This document shows, in pieces, positions 7,831 through 15,193 of a stretch of 23,635 nucleotides of DNA. Source of the DNA: JACQNR01 sp964533045 (GTDB lineage Bacteria; Acidobacteriota; Terriglobia; UBA7540); contig CAZHKT010000051.1 of the NCBI GenBank assembly GCA_964533045.1, forward strand, positions 1-23,635, in the 5' to 3' direction. Both the position numbers and the translations under genes were made by a program. Within the stretch, counting starts at the first letter, position 1; every line of letters begins with the position of its first letter. The notes under the pieces were generated by a model that worked only from the letters and a program-made list of their open reading frames with translations, was not told the origin of the DNA and searched no databases.

Positions 7831-8400
7831 GTTCAGGAAGTAGTGGTGGATGGTTTCGTCCTGGGTCAGTTCGGGATGAAACGTCGCGGCCAGGATGTTG
7901 TCCTGCTCGACGATCACGGGCAGACCGTCGCAAGTGCCCAGAACTCGCACGCCCAAGCCCACACGGCGGATGATGGGGGCGCGAATGAAAACCATTTCCA
8001 GCGGCGCGGCGCAGAGCTCAGGACATTCGCCGCGCCGCACGCGCGAGTCAATCTGCCGCCCGTAGGCGTTACGCTGAACGGCGATGTCAATCAGCTCCAG
8101 GCTCTCCTGCGGCGGATTCAGAACCTCCTTCGCCAGCAAGATCGCGCCCGCGCAGGTGCCGAAGACAGGCTTGCCCTGCGCGGCCAATTCCCTCACCGCC
8201 GGGCCCAGCCCCTCTTCCTTGAAAAACTTGAGCATGGTGGTGCTCTCGCCCCCCGGCAGGATCAGGCCGGCAACCTCCGCCAGGTCGCTCGCGTGCCTGA
8301 CCAGTTTCCAGGGCGCACCGATGCGCTCCAGCATCCCGGCGTGCTTCTCGAAGTCGCCCTGGACGGCAAGAATGCCGATCGGTTTGTTTCCGTTGACCAT
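7816..8400 (-). CDS. pdxT: pyridoxal 5'-phosphate synthase glutaminase subunit PdxT
   Basis: A class I glutaminase subunit that hydrolyses glutamine and channels ammonia to PdxS for vitamin B6 (PLP) synthesis. The protein is 194 residues, normal for the family. It opens with IGILAVQGDFEKH, contains LILPGGEST, the nucleophile C83 in GTCAGAILLA, and the His/Glu of the triad in TFHPEL (H175, E177). The ATG at 8400 lies directly before the first strand. In most genomes pdxT directly follows pdxS; here a DinB-like gene and a small ORF are inserted between them, all on the same strand. The 3' end overlaps a possible terminator shared with the convergent lipoprotein gene. Confidence 0.96.
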   Translation of the reverse strand: MVNGNKPIGILAVQGDFEKHAGMLERIGAPWKLVRHASDLAEVAGLILPGGESTTMLKFFKEEGLGPAVRELAAQGKPVFGTCAGAILLAKEVLNPPQESLELIDIAVQRNAYGRQIDSRVRRGECPELCAAPLEMVFIRAPIIRRVGLGVRVLGTCDGLPVIVEQDNILAATFHPELTQDETIHHYFLNKTGH

Positions 8401-8410
8401 GGTTTGAGAA

Positions 8411-8433
8411 AGTTGTCAGTTGTGATCTGTCAG
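8411..8433. repeat. degenerate 7-bp tandem repeat (AGTTGTC-like)
   Basis: AGTTGTC, AGTTGTG and ATCTGTC follow each other at 7-base period between the DinB-like gene and pdxT. The first unit differs from the AGCTATC unit at 4830 by two transitions, suggesting the same family (AGYTRTC). The remainder of 8434-8465 shows nothing clear. Confidence 0.5.
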
Positions 8434-8465
8434 TGGACGACCCACAACTCAGCGTTTGTCAATCT

Positions 8466-9008
8466 TCAATAGCCAATTCCCTGCCAGCCCATCGCCTTTC
8501 GCAGTTCCGTGATATGAGCCGTATGATGCCGTCCGTGCCAGGCGTAGAGGCTCAGCAGGCGGTCCAGCGTCATCTTGCCGTGTTCGGGATGAGTGAACTT
8601 GCGCGAGAAGTCCTGCGGGGAAAGCGAGCGCAGGAATATCGCCCAGCGGCCGTGAATTCCGTCAATCAACGACAGCGAAGTCTCGGGCGGCGCCTTCAGC
8701 GAATCCGCCGTCGTCGCCCACTCCTCCTGCTCGTAGGTCTTGATGGTGGGCTCGTCTTCGGTCAGGGCCAGCTTGAAGCGAATGAAAGCGTTCATGTGGC
8801 TGTCGGCCACGTGATGCACAAGCTGCCGCACTGTCCAGCCGCCTTCGCGATACGGTGTGTCAAACCTGGATTCGTCAAATCCTGCGACTGCCTCGCGAAG
8901 CTTGCGGGGCAGTTCGGCGATCTGATCAATCAATTCCTTGCGCCGCGCGTCCGTCAGGTTTTCTTCCCACTGGAATTTCCCAATCGGGTATCTCGGGTCC
9001 TGCGCCAT
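8466..9008 (-). CDS. DinB/YfiT-like metal-dependent protein
   Basis: A 180-residue four-helix protein of the DinB superfamily, closest to YfiT/BstA (bacillithiol or other thiol transferases, once annotated metal-dependent hydrolases). The metal-binding triad is visible: H66 in QLVHHVADSH, then H158 and H162 in YAWHGRHHTAHI. The N-terminus DPRYPIGKFQW is also typical of YfiT relatives. The start at 9008 is set by AAGGAGGG just upstream; the frame is open further to 9059, but that extension runs through a hairpin repeat and is not credible. It lies between the two PLP synthase genes; no direct link to B6 synthesis is known to me. Which thiol or substrate is used is unknown. Confidence 0.87.
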   Translation of the reverse strand: MAQDPRYPIGKFQWEENLTDARRKELIDQIAELPRKLREAVAGFDESRFDTPYREGGWTVRQLVHHVADSHMNAFIRFKLALTEDEPTIKTYEQEEWATTADSLKAPPETSLSLIDGIHGRWAIFLRSLSPQDFSRKFTHPEHGKMTLDRLLSLYAWHGRHHTAHITELRKAMGWQGIGY

Positions 9009-9024
9009 GCCACCCTCCTTCGCT

Positions 9025-9084
9025 GTAGCGGCCGCCTTCAGGCGGCCATGCTCGCTCACGTGGCGACCTGAAGGTCGCCTCTAC
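9025..9084. repeat. paired-hairpin repeat A (GTAG...CTAC edges)
   Basis: Two hairpins, GGCCGCC-TTCA-GGCGGCC and GGCGACC-TGAA-GGTCGCC, are joined by a 12-base linker. The outer ends GTAGCGGC and GCCTCTAC are inverted copies (one mismatch). It fills the gap between the gene ending at 9081 and the ribosome binding site of the DinB-like gene. Its right-edge TAG on the minus strand is the stop codon of the upstream gene. Confidence 0.88.
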
Positions 9085-9317
9085 AACTCCTGAGCTTTCC
9101 CCTCGGCGCGCCACTGGCGGTCGCGCTCGAAGATCTCCCGCGCCGTCTGCATCGCCTCCGCCTCGCTGGGAACCCAGCGGCCGTTGGTGATCACGTCCCA
9201 GGAGTCGTGGTAGTTCTCCCACACGCCGCTCTCCAGGTACCTTTCGTAGGATCCGCCGTCCTTGTCGTAGCGCACCACGAACGAGTGCTCCACACAGTAG
9301 TAGCTGTATTTCGCCAT
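9081..9317 (-). CDS. small Tyr/Trp-rich hypothetical protein
   Basis: A 78-residue protein, unrecognised. It starts MAKYSYYCVEHSFVVRYDKD and has VWENYHDSWDVITNGRW in the middle and a charged helical C-terminus (EAMQTAREIFERDRQW). The N-terminal half looks like a small beta sheet rich in aromatics; no signal peptide or membrane segment. The ATG at 9317 is preferred (AAGGGGG upstream); the frame is open to 9419, but the extension is low-complexity Arg/Ala/Gly sequence through a structured gap. It lies between pdxS and the DinB-like gene and so is probably expressed with them. Its TAG stop belongs to hairpin repeat A. Confidence 0.6.
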   Translation of the reverse strand: MAKYSYYCVEHSFVVRYDKDGGSYERYLESGVWENYHDSWDVITNGRWVPSEAEAMQTAREIFERDRQWRAEGKAQEL

Positions 9318-9385
9318 CGAACGCCCCCTTCGCGGCGGCACCCTCGCCATCGCCTGGGAACGCGGCGCCCCGGCGCCGCTTTTGC

Positions 9386-9466
9386 GCGACGCGCCCCGAA
9401 GTCTCCCAAGCGGGTGCAAGCCTGCCTGACGGCCGTCAGGCTCCCGCGCTCCAAAGGGCGCGTCGC
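9386..9466. repeat. 81-bp element with 11-bp inverted ends
   Basis: GCGACGCGCCC (9386-9396) is exactly complementary to GGGCGCGTCGC (9456-9466). Inside lies a perfect 18-bp palindrome (9424-9441), and just outside is another near-perfect 8-bp hairpin (9362-9379) followed by TTTT. The element sits in the 159-base gap between pdxS and the small ORF. It has no coding capacity and looks like a MITE-like or structured-RNA element. Confidence 0.65.
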
Positions 9467-9476
9467 CGCGTGCCCC

Positions 9477-10364
9477 CTACCACCCGCGCGTTTGCAGCAT
9501 CTCCTTCGGATCGAGCTTGGCGACGTCGATGCCTCGCATGGCTTCACCCAGTTCTTCGCAGCACTCGGCGACGATGGCGGGCTCGTTGTAATGAGTCGTG
9601 GCCCGCACGATGGCCTTGGCGCGCTTGGCCGGGTCTTCTGATTTGAAGATGCCGGAGCCGACAAAGCATGCCTCCGCGCCCAGTTGCATGACCAGCGCCG
9701 CGTCGGCGGGCGTCGCGATCCCGCCCGCGCTGAAATTGGGCACCGGCAGCTTGCCATGCTCGTGAACGTATTTGATGAGTTCATAGGGCGCGCCGTGCTC
9801 CTTGGCCTTGGCCATCAACTCATCTTCGCGCAGAGTCGTAATCTTCTTCATCTCGCTCACGATAGCGCGGATGTGCCGCACGGCTTCGACGATGTTGCCC
9901 GAGCCCGCTTCCCCCTTGGTGCGAATCATGGCCGCGCCCTCGCCGATGCGCCGCAGGGCTTCGCCCAGGTTGCGCGCCCCGCAGACGAAAGGCACCTTGA
10001 AGGCCCACTTGTTGATATGGTTTTCCTCGTCGGCGGGCGTGAGCACTTCGCTTTCGTCCACGTAGTCCACGCCGATGGCCTCCAGCACCTGCGCTTCCAC
10101 GAAATGACCGATGCGCGCCTTGGCCATCACCGGAATGGTCACCGCGTCCATGATCTGTTTGATGATCTTGAGGGACGCCATGCGCGCCACGCCGCCCTCC
10201 TTGCGGATGTCGGCCGGAACGCGTTCCAGCGCCATCACCGCGCAGGCGCCCGCGTCTTCGGCAATCTTGGCCTGGTCAGCGGTGGTCACGTCCATGATCA
10301 CCCCGCCCTTCAGCATTTCGGCCAGGCCGACTTTGAGTTTCATTGGTTCATCGTATTGCCACAT
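9477..10364 (-). CDS. pdxS: pyridoxal 5'-phosphate synthase lyase subunit PdxS
   Basis: The synthase subunit that condenses ribose 5-phosphate, glyceraldehyde 3-phosphate and PdxT-delivered ammonia into PLP. The 295-residue (beta/alpha)8 protein keeps all key residues: D25 in IMDVTTADQAK, the Schiff-base Lys82 in MAKARIGHFVEAQ, and the second lysine K150 in RTKGEAGSGN. Length matches the family. The ATG at 10364 has AAGGAGA at ideal distance; an upstream in-frame start near 10400 would run into repeat B. Upstream is the RidA-like gene, downstream the 81-bp element. The stop is TAG. Confidence 0.97.
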   Translation of the reverse strand: MWQYDEPMKLKVGLAEMLKGGVIMDVTTADQAKIAEDAGACAVMALERVPADIRKEGGVARMASLKIIKQIMDAVTIPVMAKARIGHFVEAQVLEAIGVDYVDESEVLTPADEENHINKWAFKVPFVCGARNLGEALRRIGEGAAMIRTKGEAGSGNIVEAVRHIRAIVSEMKKITTLREDELMAKAKEHGAPYELIKYVHEHGKLPVPNFSAGGIATPADAALVMQLGAEACFVGSGIFKSEDPAKRAKAIVRATTHYNEPAIVAECCEELGEAMRGIDVAKLDPKEMLQTRGW

Positions 10365-10389
10365 GTTCGTTCTCCTTGAATTGCCAATC

Positions 10390-10448
10390 GTAGCGGCCAC
10401 CTTTAGGTGGCCATTTCATTGACGTGGCGGCCTGAAGGCCGCCGCGAC
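10390..10448. repeat. paired-hairpin repeat B
   Basis: GGCCACC-TTTA-GGTGGCC and GGCGGCC-TGAA-GGCCGCC are separated by a 13-base linker similar to that of copy A; the left edge is GTAGCGGC. It sits between the RidA-like stop (10455) and the pdxS ribosome binding site. Stem arms carry compensating changes relative to copy A, keeping both hairpins perfect. Confidence 0.87.
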
Positions 10449-10454
10449 TTCGGA

Positions 10455-10841
10455 CTATTGCGCTGCCGTCGCCTCGATTTCCACCATCAATTCCGGAAAC
10501 GCCAGGCGCTTGACGCCGCCCAGGAAGCAGGTATACCGGCCGCCGGCGCGCTCCACGATCTGCGCCCAGTGCGGGAACAGCGCATCCACGTCGGTGGTGT
10601 AGACGTTGAGCCGCACCACGTCGGCGAACGAGTAGCCCGCCTGCTGGAGCACGGTTTCAAGATTATCGAGCGCCAGCTTGACCTGCGCGCCTATATCTCC
10701 GGCGTGGGCGGCGTTGCCGTCCGCGTCAATCGAAGTCTGCCCTGCCACGTAGAGCGTGCGCGTGGCGTCCTTCACCTCCACCGCCTGCGCGAAGCCCCAG
10801 TGGTCCTGCCATTTCCAGGGATTGATGATCCGAAGCTCCAT
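10455..10841 (-). CDS. RidA/YjgF/UK114-family protein lacking the canonical arginine
   Basis: A 128-residue trimeric Rid-fold protein. Canonical RidA hydrolyses reactive enamines/imines released by PLP enzymes. Family features are YVAGQTSIDADG, a central helix with DNLETVLQQAG, DVVRLNVYTTD, and the C-terminal FPELMVEIEATA. Where canonical members carry the substrate-binding Arg (about 16 residues before the EIE), this protein has C105 in RYTCFLGG, so it probably belongs to a Rid subfamily with another activity. The ATG at 10841 has AGGGGGG upstream. It lies between the PLP decarboxylase and pdxS genes, a context that fits PLP-enzyme by-products but does not prove it. The stop is TAG. Confidence 0.9.
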   Translation of the reverse strand: MELRIINPWKWQDHWGFAQAVEVKDATRTLYVAGQTSIDADGNAAHAGDIGAQVKLALDNLETVLQQAGYSFADVVRLNVYTTDVDALFPHWAQIVERAGGRYTCFLGGVKRLAFPELMVEIEATAAQ

Positions 10842-10858
10842 TCGAATTCCCCCCTCTT

Positions 10859-11008
10859 CTAGCGGCGGGGTTCAGCCCGCCACCCGTGTTCCCTTCGCCG
10901 TGGCGGCCTGAAGGCCGCCGCTACGTTCTCCCGGCCTGAAGGCCGCCGCTACGTTCTCCCCGCCCGAAGGCTGCCGCTGCGTTCTCCCGGGCTGGAGGCC
11001 GCCGCTAC
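10859..11008. repeat. paired-hairpin repeat C with a 28-bp tandem hairpin array
   Basis: It begins like the other copies with a GGCGGG...CCCGCC hairpin and a linker. A run of about four 28-bp units starts at 10904, 10932, 10960 and 10988; each unit has a GGCC-TGAA-GGCC type hairpin followed by GCTACGTTCTCC. The right-edge TAGCGGCGGCC on the minus strand begins with the TAG stop of the decarboxylase gene. The left edge lies 18 bases before the RidA-like ATG. Confidence 0.88.
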
Positions 11009-12561
11009 GCTCCGCCGGTCCAAGGGCCGACGGTACCGCGCAAATCCTCGTGAACTTCCGCACCGACGCGGGTCACGATCCTGACAACCTTCTCTGCATC
11101 CGCGAGCGTCGATTTAAAATTCACGATGCAGGCGCGCAGCACGAACTTGCCGCGAATCACCGCGTTGGTCAGATAGGTTTCACCGCCCGATTGCAGGCGC
11201 GTGAGCAATGCTTCGTTGAGCTTGTTCAAGTATTCTTCCACCTGCGGAGCCCCCGGCTTGAGTTCCTGGGGGACGTACCGAAACGTCGTGATGCTCAGCG
11301 ACTGCGTGCAAGCTTCGAGTTCCGGTTGTTTCCGGACGAGTTCAAAGAGCGCACGCGACAACTCAATGTTATCCGAAACCATACGGATGTAGCCTTCGCG
11401 CCCCGCCTGCCGCAGCGCCATCCAGACCTTGAGCGCCCGGAAACCGCGCGAATTCTGCATGCCATGCTCGAAGTAGTTGGTCGCTTCCTCGTCTTCGGGA
11501 AAATGATAGTAAGGCGGACGATGGCTGAAGGCCCGCAGCAGCGTCCGCCGGTCACGGACCAGCGCGCAGCCCGCTTCGAGCGGCGCGTAGAGCCACTTGT
11601 GCGGATCCACCGCAACCGAATCCGCCAGGCTCAAACCTTTCAGATCCGCCGAAGCGTCGGGCAGCGCCGCGGCGATCGCTCCATAAGCGCCGTCCACGTG
11701 AAACCACAGGTCGTGCTCGCGCGCGATGGCGGCGAGTTCCAGCAACGGGTCCACGGCTCCGGTACTCACCGATCCCGCGGCGCCAATGACGATGATGGGC
11801 AAATCACCCTGCGCTTTGTCCTCCTCAATTTGTTTGCGCAACGCCGCGGTGTCCATGCGAAGCTGGTCGTCGGTGGCAATCCAGCGAATGGAATCGGTGC
11901 CCATTCCGAACAAGTCCGCCGCCTTGTGAATCCAGGTGTGCGTTTCGGCGGAGCAATAGACGCGCAGCGGCTTGCCCGTGGGCGCGCGAAGTCCTTCTTC
12001 GCTGGCGTTCCACGGAACCTTCGCCCTGCGCGCCGCGAGAAACGGCACGAAGTTCGCCATGTTGCCACCGCTCACCAGCAAGCCGCCGCAGTTGGTGGGA
12101 AAGCCAATTAACTCCGCGATCCAGCGCACCGTCTGGGCCTCGATTTCGGTGGCGACGGGCGAGAGGTTCCACGCGCCAACATTCGGATTCACCGCCGCTG
12201 CCAGGAAATCGCCCAGTGCCCCGATGGGCGCGCCGGGCGAGTAAATGTAACCCCAGAAGCGTGGATTGGCGCTGGTCAGCGAATGTTCAAACAGCAGCGT
12301 CGCCGCTTGCTCGACGATTTCTTTGGCTGCAGTTCCCTCTGCCGGAAGCGAACCCTGGCCCAGCGCTTCGCGCACGACGTGCGGCTGCTCGGCGGGAGTG
12401 AGCGGACGGTTTGGAATCGATTCCAGGTACTCCGCGATGCGATCCACCAGGCGATGCCCCGCGGCCCGGAATTCTTCCGCTGACAGATCAATGGGCACGG
12501 AGTGCTGCTTCGTTTCCGATGGGTGTCTGTTGTCCGACATCATCCTCCCCTTCGTGGTCAT
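11005..12561 (-). CDS. PLP-dependent group II decarboxylase (aromatic amino acid / glutamate decarboxylase family)
   Basis: A 518-residue fold-type I PLP enzyme of the AADC/GAD superfamily, which removes CO2 from an L-amino acid. Visible landmarks (numbering from 12561): ANPRFWGYIYSPG near 98-110, SGGNMANF at 164-171, PLP-stacking H207 in AETHTW, D290 in HVDGAYG, and the Schiff-base Lys322 in VDPHKWLYAP. The set fits aromatic-amino-acid decarboxylase relatives better than bacterial GadB, but the substrate cannot be called. The start could be 12561 or one of two adjacent ATGs at 12543/12540, near GGGGAGG. The last residues (VGPWTGGA) abut hairpin repeat C, which provides the stop. A GH51 tail relic lies upstream. 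Confidence 0.88.
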   Translation of the reverse strand: MTTKGRMMSDNRHPSETKQHSVPIDLSAEEFRAAGHRLVDRIAEYLESIPNRPLTPAEQPHVVREALGQGSLPAEGTAAKEIVEQAATLLFEHSLTSANPRFWGYIYSPGAPIGALGDFLAAAVNPNVGAWNLSPVATEIEAQTVRWIAELIGFPTNCGGLLVSGGNMANFVPFLAARRAKVPWNASEEGLRAPTGKPLRVYCSAETHTWIHKAADLFGMGTDSIRWIATDDQLRMDTAALRKQIEEDKAQGDLPIIVIGAAGSVSTGAVDPLLELAAIAREHDLWFHVDGAYGAIAAALPDASADLKGLSLADSVAVDPHKWLYAPLEAGCALVRDRRTLLRAFSHRPPYYHFPEDEEATNYFEHGMQNSRGFRALKVWMALRQAGREGYIRMVSDNIELSRALFELVRKQPELEACTQSLSITTFRYVPQELKPGAPQVEEYLNKLNEALLTRLQSGGETYLTNAVIRGKFVLRACIVNFKSTLADAEKVVRIVTRVGAEVHEDLRGTVGPWTGGA

Positions 12562-12570
12562 CGAACAAGC

Positions 12571-12696
12571 CTACATCTTCAGTTCGATGAGGTTCACGCT
12601 GAGCGGCGCGAACTCCAACCGGACCTTCTTGACGCGCACGGCAAGCGCTTGCTCTTTGGGCGCGACGCGGTTGGGATCGTCGCGTGTATTCTCCAT
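12571..12696 (-). pseudogene. 3'-end relic of a GH51-like gene
   Basis: This 41-codon open frame matches the C-terminus of the neighbouring GH51-like enzyme: 29 of 41 residues identical by hand alignment (for example NTRDDPNRVAP, EQxLAV, FAPLSVNLxELx). At DNA level 34 bases are identical (12658-12691 versus 12891-12924). No upstream catalytic region is present; hairpin repeat D follows directly, so this is a leftover or partial duplicate of a paralogue. It ends in TAG 10 bases before the decarboxylase ATG. It happens to start with an ATG after a GGGTGGG sequence, so expression as a 41-residue peptide cannot be excluded. Confidence 0.8.
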
Positions 12697-12713
12697 TCGG
12701 ATCCCACCCTTTT

Positions 12714-12807
12714 GTAGCGGCGGGCTTCAGCCCGCCACCCGTGTTCCGTTCGCCGTGGCGGCCTGATGGCCGCCCCTACGTTCTCCCCGCCCGAAGGCTG
12801 CCGCTAC
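12714..12807. repeat. paired-hairpin repeat D
   Basis: It is nearly identical in its first 75 bases to repeat C (GTAGCGGCGGG hairpin, same linker, GGCGGCC-TGAT-GGCCGCC) and then has two 28-bp units instead of four. The right edge, read on the minus strand as TAGCGGCAGCC, starts with the TAG stop of the GH51-like gene. Confidence 0.88.
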
Positions 12808-15128
12808 AACTGCAACTCCAGCAGGTTCACGCTCAAGGGCGCGAAGGTGTGCCGGAATTTCTTTCCGTGCACCGCCAGCGGCTGTTCCCGGGGCGCGACG
12901 CGGTTGGGATCGTCGCGTGTATTCATCACCTCGGCATCGAGGGCTTTCTCCCAGTCCACCAGGGAAATCTCCCGGCCCTTCTTCACTTCGTGCTCGAAGG
13001 CGGCAAGATCAAAGCTGACCGGCAGCGTCTCGGGGGTCGAGTTGACGGCGTAGATTCGCAGCGTCTTCCCGTCGGCGGAAAGCGTGGCGCTGAGGTCGGG
13101 TTCCTGAAGGTGCCAGGGCAAGTCCGAAACGGTCTCGACCTTCACGGCGTAGCTTCCCGCGGCACGAGCGTACATCCTCTGCGCATAGAACGTGGGCGCG
13201 AAATACATCCAGCCCGGGCCGGGCACCAGCACGCCCGAGCCGAAACTGTCGGCGAGATTGGAACGGATGGCAATCTCGATCAGGTCGGAGTAGCGCTGCA
13301 TCAGGTTGTGGTAACGCGCGCAACCGAGGGCGTTGCCGAGCGTCTGCAACATACCGCGTCCCAGGCCCCATTCGCCCGCCGTGGTGTTCCACTCCGTCAC
13401 CGCCACGCGAACGTCTTTCCCCTTGCCGTGGCGCTCGACTTGTTCCCGGAGGAACTTCAGGTCCTTCTCCTTGCCTTCGAGGTCACCGCATTCGTAGTGA
13501 TGCGGGCAGAGGTAATCGAGATACCCCTCGCCGCGCGCCAGCGTGTCGGCAGAAGGATAGGAGGAGAGAATCTTGATGGTCGGATCCACCTTGCGCATGG
13601 CTTCAGCGAAAGCGCGAACGGAGTTATCGTACTCGCCGCCGCCGACTTCGTTCCCGATCTGCCAGAGTCTGACGCCGTACGGTTTGGGATGGCCGTTCCG
13701 GGCGCGAACCTGGCCCCAGGTCGTCTCCGGCGCGCCGTTGAAATACTCGACCTGCGCCGCGGCATCGGCGGGCGTCTTGCCGGTCCAGCGCAAGCAAATG
13801 AGCGGTTCGGCGCCGATGTACTGGCAAAGCTGCACAAATTCCTCGACGCTGGCGAAGTTGGGTTCCAGCCCACCCCAGAAGGGAATGTTCGCATAAGGCG
13901 CGCGGGTGTCCCATGGCCCGATGGATTTCTCCCACTCGAAAGCCTCGATCGTCGAGCCGCCCCAGCGCACCACGCCCGGATTCATCGAGCGCAGCGCTTC
14001 CACAGCGTCGGCGCGCCAGATCCCCAGCACCGCGTCTTCACCGATCAGATAGACCTGGTCGAGCCAGAGGGTTCCCGGCCCTTCAAACAAGATGGTTAGC
14101 GTGGCGTTCTCGGAGGCGCGGGTCGCCACCAGTTTGGTTTCCGCCGCGCCCCAACGGGTCCCGGCCCGGCCCAGCAGAACCGGCTTGGCGATCGTCTCGG
14201 CGCCCGCCCGCAACGATGCCCAGACCGGAACGTTGCCGCGGCCTTTCATATGTAATCTCAGCTTGTAAGTCACGCCGGCGCGCGTGTAGAAACCGTCCTG
14301 CGAAATGCCCGCCCTGGCGCGCGGCACGGGCAGTTCGATCTTCTGGCTGCGCTTGCCGTTGAAAGGCGACTCGGTGTCGTAGGAATAGGCCGCCACATGC
14401 ACCGCACCGTCGGGATACCACGGCCGGCAGGGCTTGTCGACGGCCGCCTTGTAACTCACGTTCCACTTCGGCTCTTCTTCAAAGCTCGGCAAATCCACCT
14501 GCTGCGCCGTCATCGAAGGTATCAGGTTGCACAGCGGCTCAATGAACTGCCCCCCTTGCTTCACGTCAATGGGCCGCTTGCCGAGCCGCTGCGGCAGAAT
14601 CCGAACTTCCTTCACCGCGGGCGCCGTCACCGGTTCCAGGCGCACGTCATCAAACCAGACTTTGCCGGTTGCCTTGCGAGTGGCGAGCAGCGTTACATCC
14701 ACGGCGCCGGGGGAGGGCACGCGGAATGTGACCGCTTCCTCTCGCCAGGTCGAATCGGGAAGATTCCCGGCGCTCATGCCCACGAACCCGCTGGGCGTGG
14801 AGATGGCCAGTTGCCCGCCCGGCGCTGCGCCGCCTTTCAGGTTCTGCGCGCGCAACCATGCCTTGGCTCGCCAGAGCGACCCGACAGGGAGAAAGATTCG
14901 CTGGCGAACGGAAACGTCTCCGGGATCTTCGACCGTCACCGCCAACGCGCGTTTTCCGGCCTTGAATTCCGACTCGTCGGCGGCAAGCGTCGGCTTGCGG
15001 GCGCTTTCCTTGGGCATCCGTGCGTGCAGCCTCCAACCCGCATCGGCCGATTCAAAACCCGGATTTTCCAGCTCCGCTGCCGGAGCCAGGCTTGCCACGA
15101 GCATCGTTCCCAGGAGCATTCTCAGCAT
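12804..15128 (-). CDS. secreted GH51-like alpha-L-arabinofuranosidase with N-terminal carbohydrate-binding-like domains
   Basis: A 774-residue protein with a signal peptide (MLRMLLGTMLVASLAPAAE). A CBM4/9-like jelly roll covers about 20-165 (LENPGFESADAGWRL), a second beta-sandwich follows at about 245-365, then the catalytic barrel and a C-terminal beta domain. The acid/base is E494 in WQIGNEVGGG and the nucleophile E579 in VAVTEWNTTAG. RWGGST and YIGAEPLICLRW match clan GH-A GH51 relatives, but the sequence is distant from the gene at position 2, so the substrate may differ. The start at 15128 is supported by AGAGGG and by the signal peptide; upstream in-frame codons overlap the MocR gene. 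It begins 65 bases after the MocR stop and may be its target. Confidence 0.85.
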   Translation of the reverse strand: MLRMLLGTMLVASLAPAAELENPGFESADAGWRLHARMPKESARKPTLAADESEFKAGKRALAVTVEDPGDVSVRQRIFLPVGSLWRAKAWLRAQNLKGGAAPGGQLAISTPSGFVGMSAGNLPDSTWREEAVTFRVPSPGAVDVTLLATRKATGKVWFDDVRLEPVTAPAVKEVRILPQRLGKRPIDVKQGGQFIEPLCNLIPSMTAQQVDLPSFEEEPKWNVSYKAAVDKPCRPWYPDGAVHVAAYSYDTESPFNGKRSQKIELPVPRARAGISQDGFYTRAGVTYKLRLHMKGRGNVPVWASLRAGAETIAKPVLLGRAGTRWGAAETKLVATRASENATLTILFEGPGTLWLDQVYLIGEDAVLGIWRADAVEALRSMNPGVVRWGGSTIEAFEWEKSIGPWDTRAPYANIPFWGGLEPNFASVEEFVQLCQYIGAEPLICLRWTGKTPADAAAQVEYFNGAPETTWGQVRARNGHPKPYGVRLWQIGNEVGGGEYDNSVRAFAEAMRKVDPTIKILSSYPSADTLARGEGYLDYLCPHHYECGDLEGKEKDLKFLREQVERHGKGKDVRVAVTEWNTTAGEWGLGRGMLQTLGNALGCARYHNLMQRYSDLIEIAIRSNLADSFGSGVLVPGPGWMYFAPTFYAQRMYARAAGSYAVKVETVSDLPWHLQEPDLSATLSADGKTLRIYAVNSTPETLPVSFDLAAFEHEVKKGREISLVDWEKALDAEVMNTRDDPNRVAPREQPLAVHGKKFRHTFAPLSVNLLELQL

Positions 15129-15193
15129 GTGAATCCCTCTGAACCGGCGATCCAAGGCCGCCACTCCAGCGCGCTCTTTTCCATCTTCAGTCG

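Noticed and set aside
9362..9383. Near-perfect hairpin followed by TTTT as a plus-strand terminator
   Set aside because: No plus-strand gene precedes it; it is better read as part of the structured gap after pdxS.
10904..11008. CRISPR-like regular repeats
   Set aside because: The 28-bp units are directly adjacent with no unique spacers, and no cas gene is near.
11050..12111. Plus-strand open frame (353 codons)
   Set aside because: Antisense to the decarboxylase; Arg/His-rich composition and no domain.
12684..14099. Long plus-strand open frame (471 codons)
   Set aside because: Antisense to the GH51-like gene and running through hairpin repeat D; no recognisable motif.
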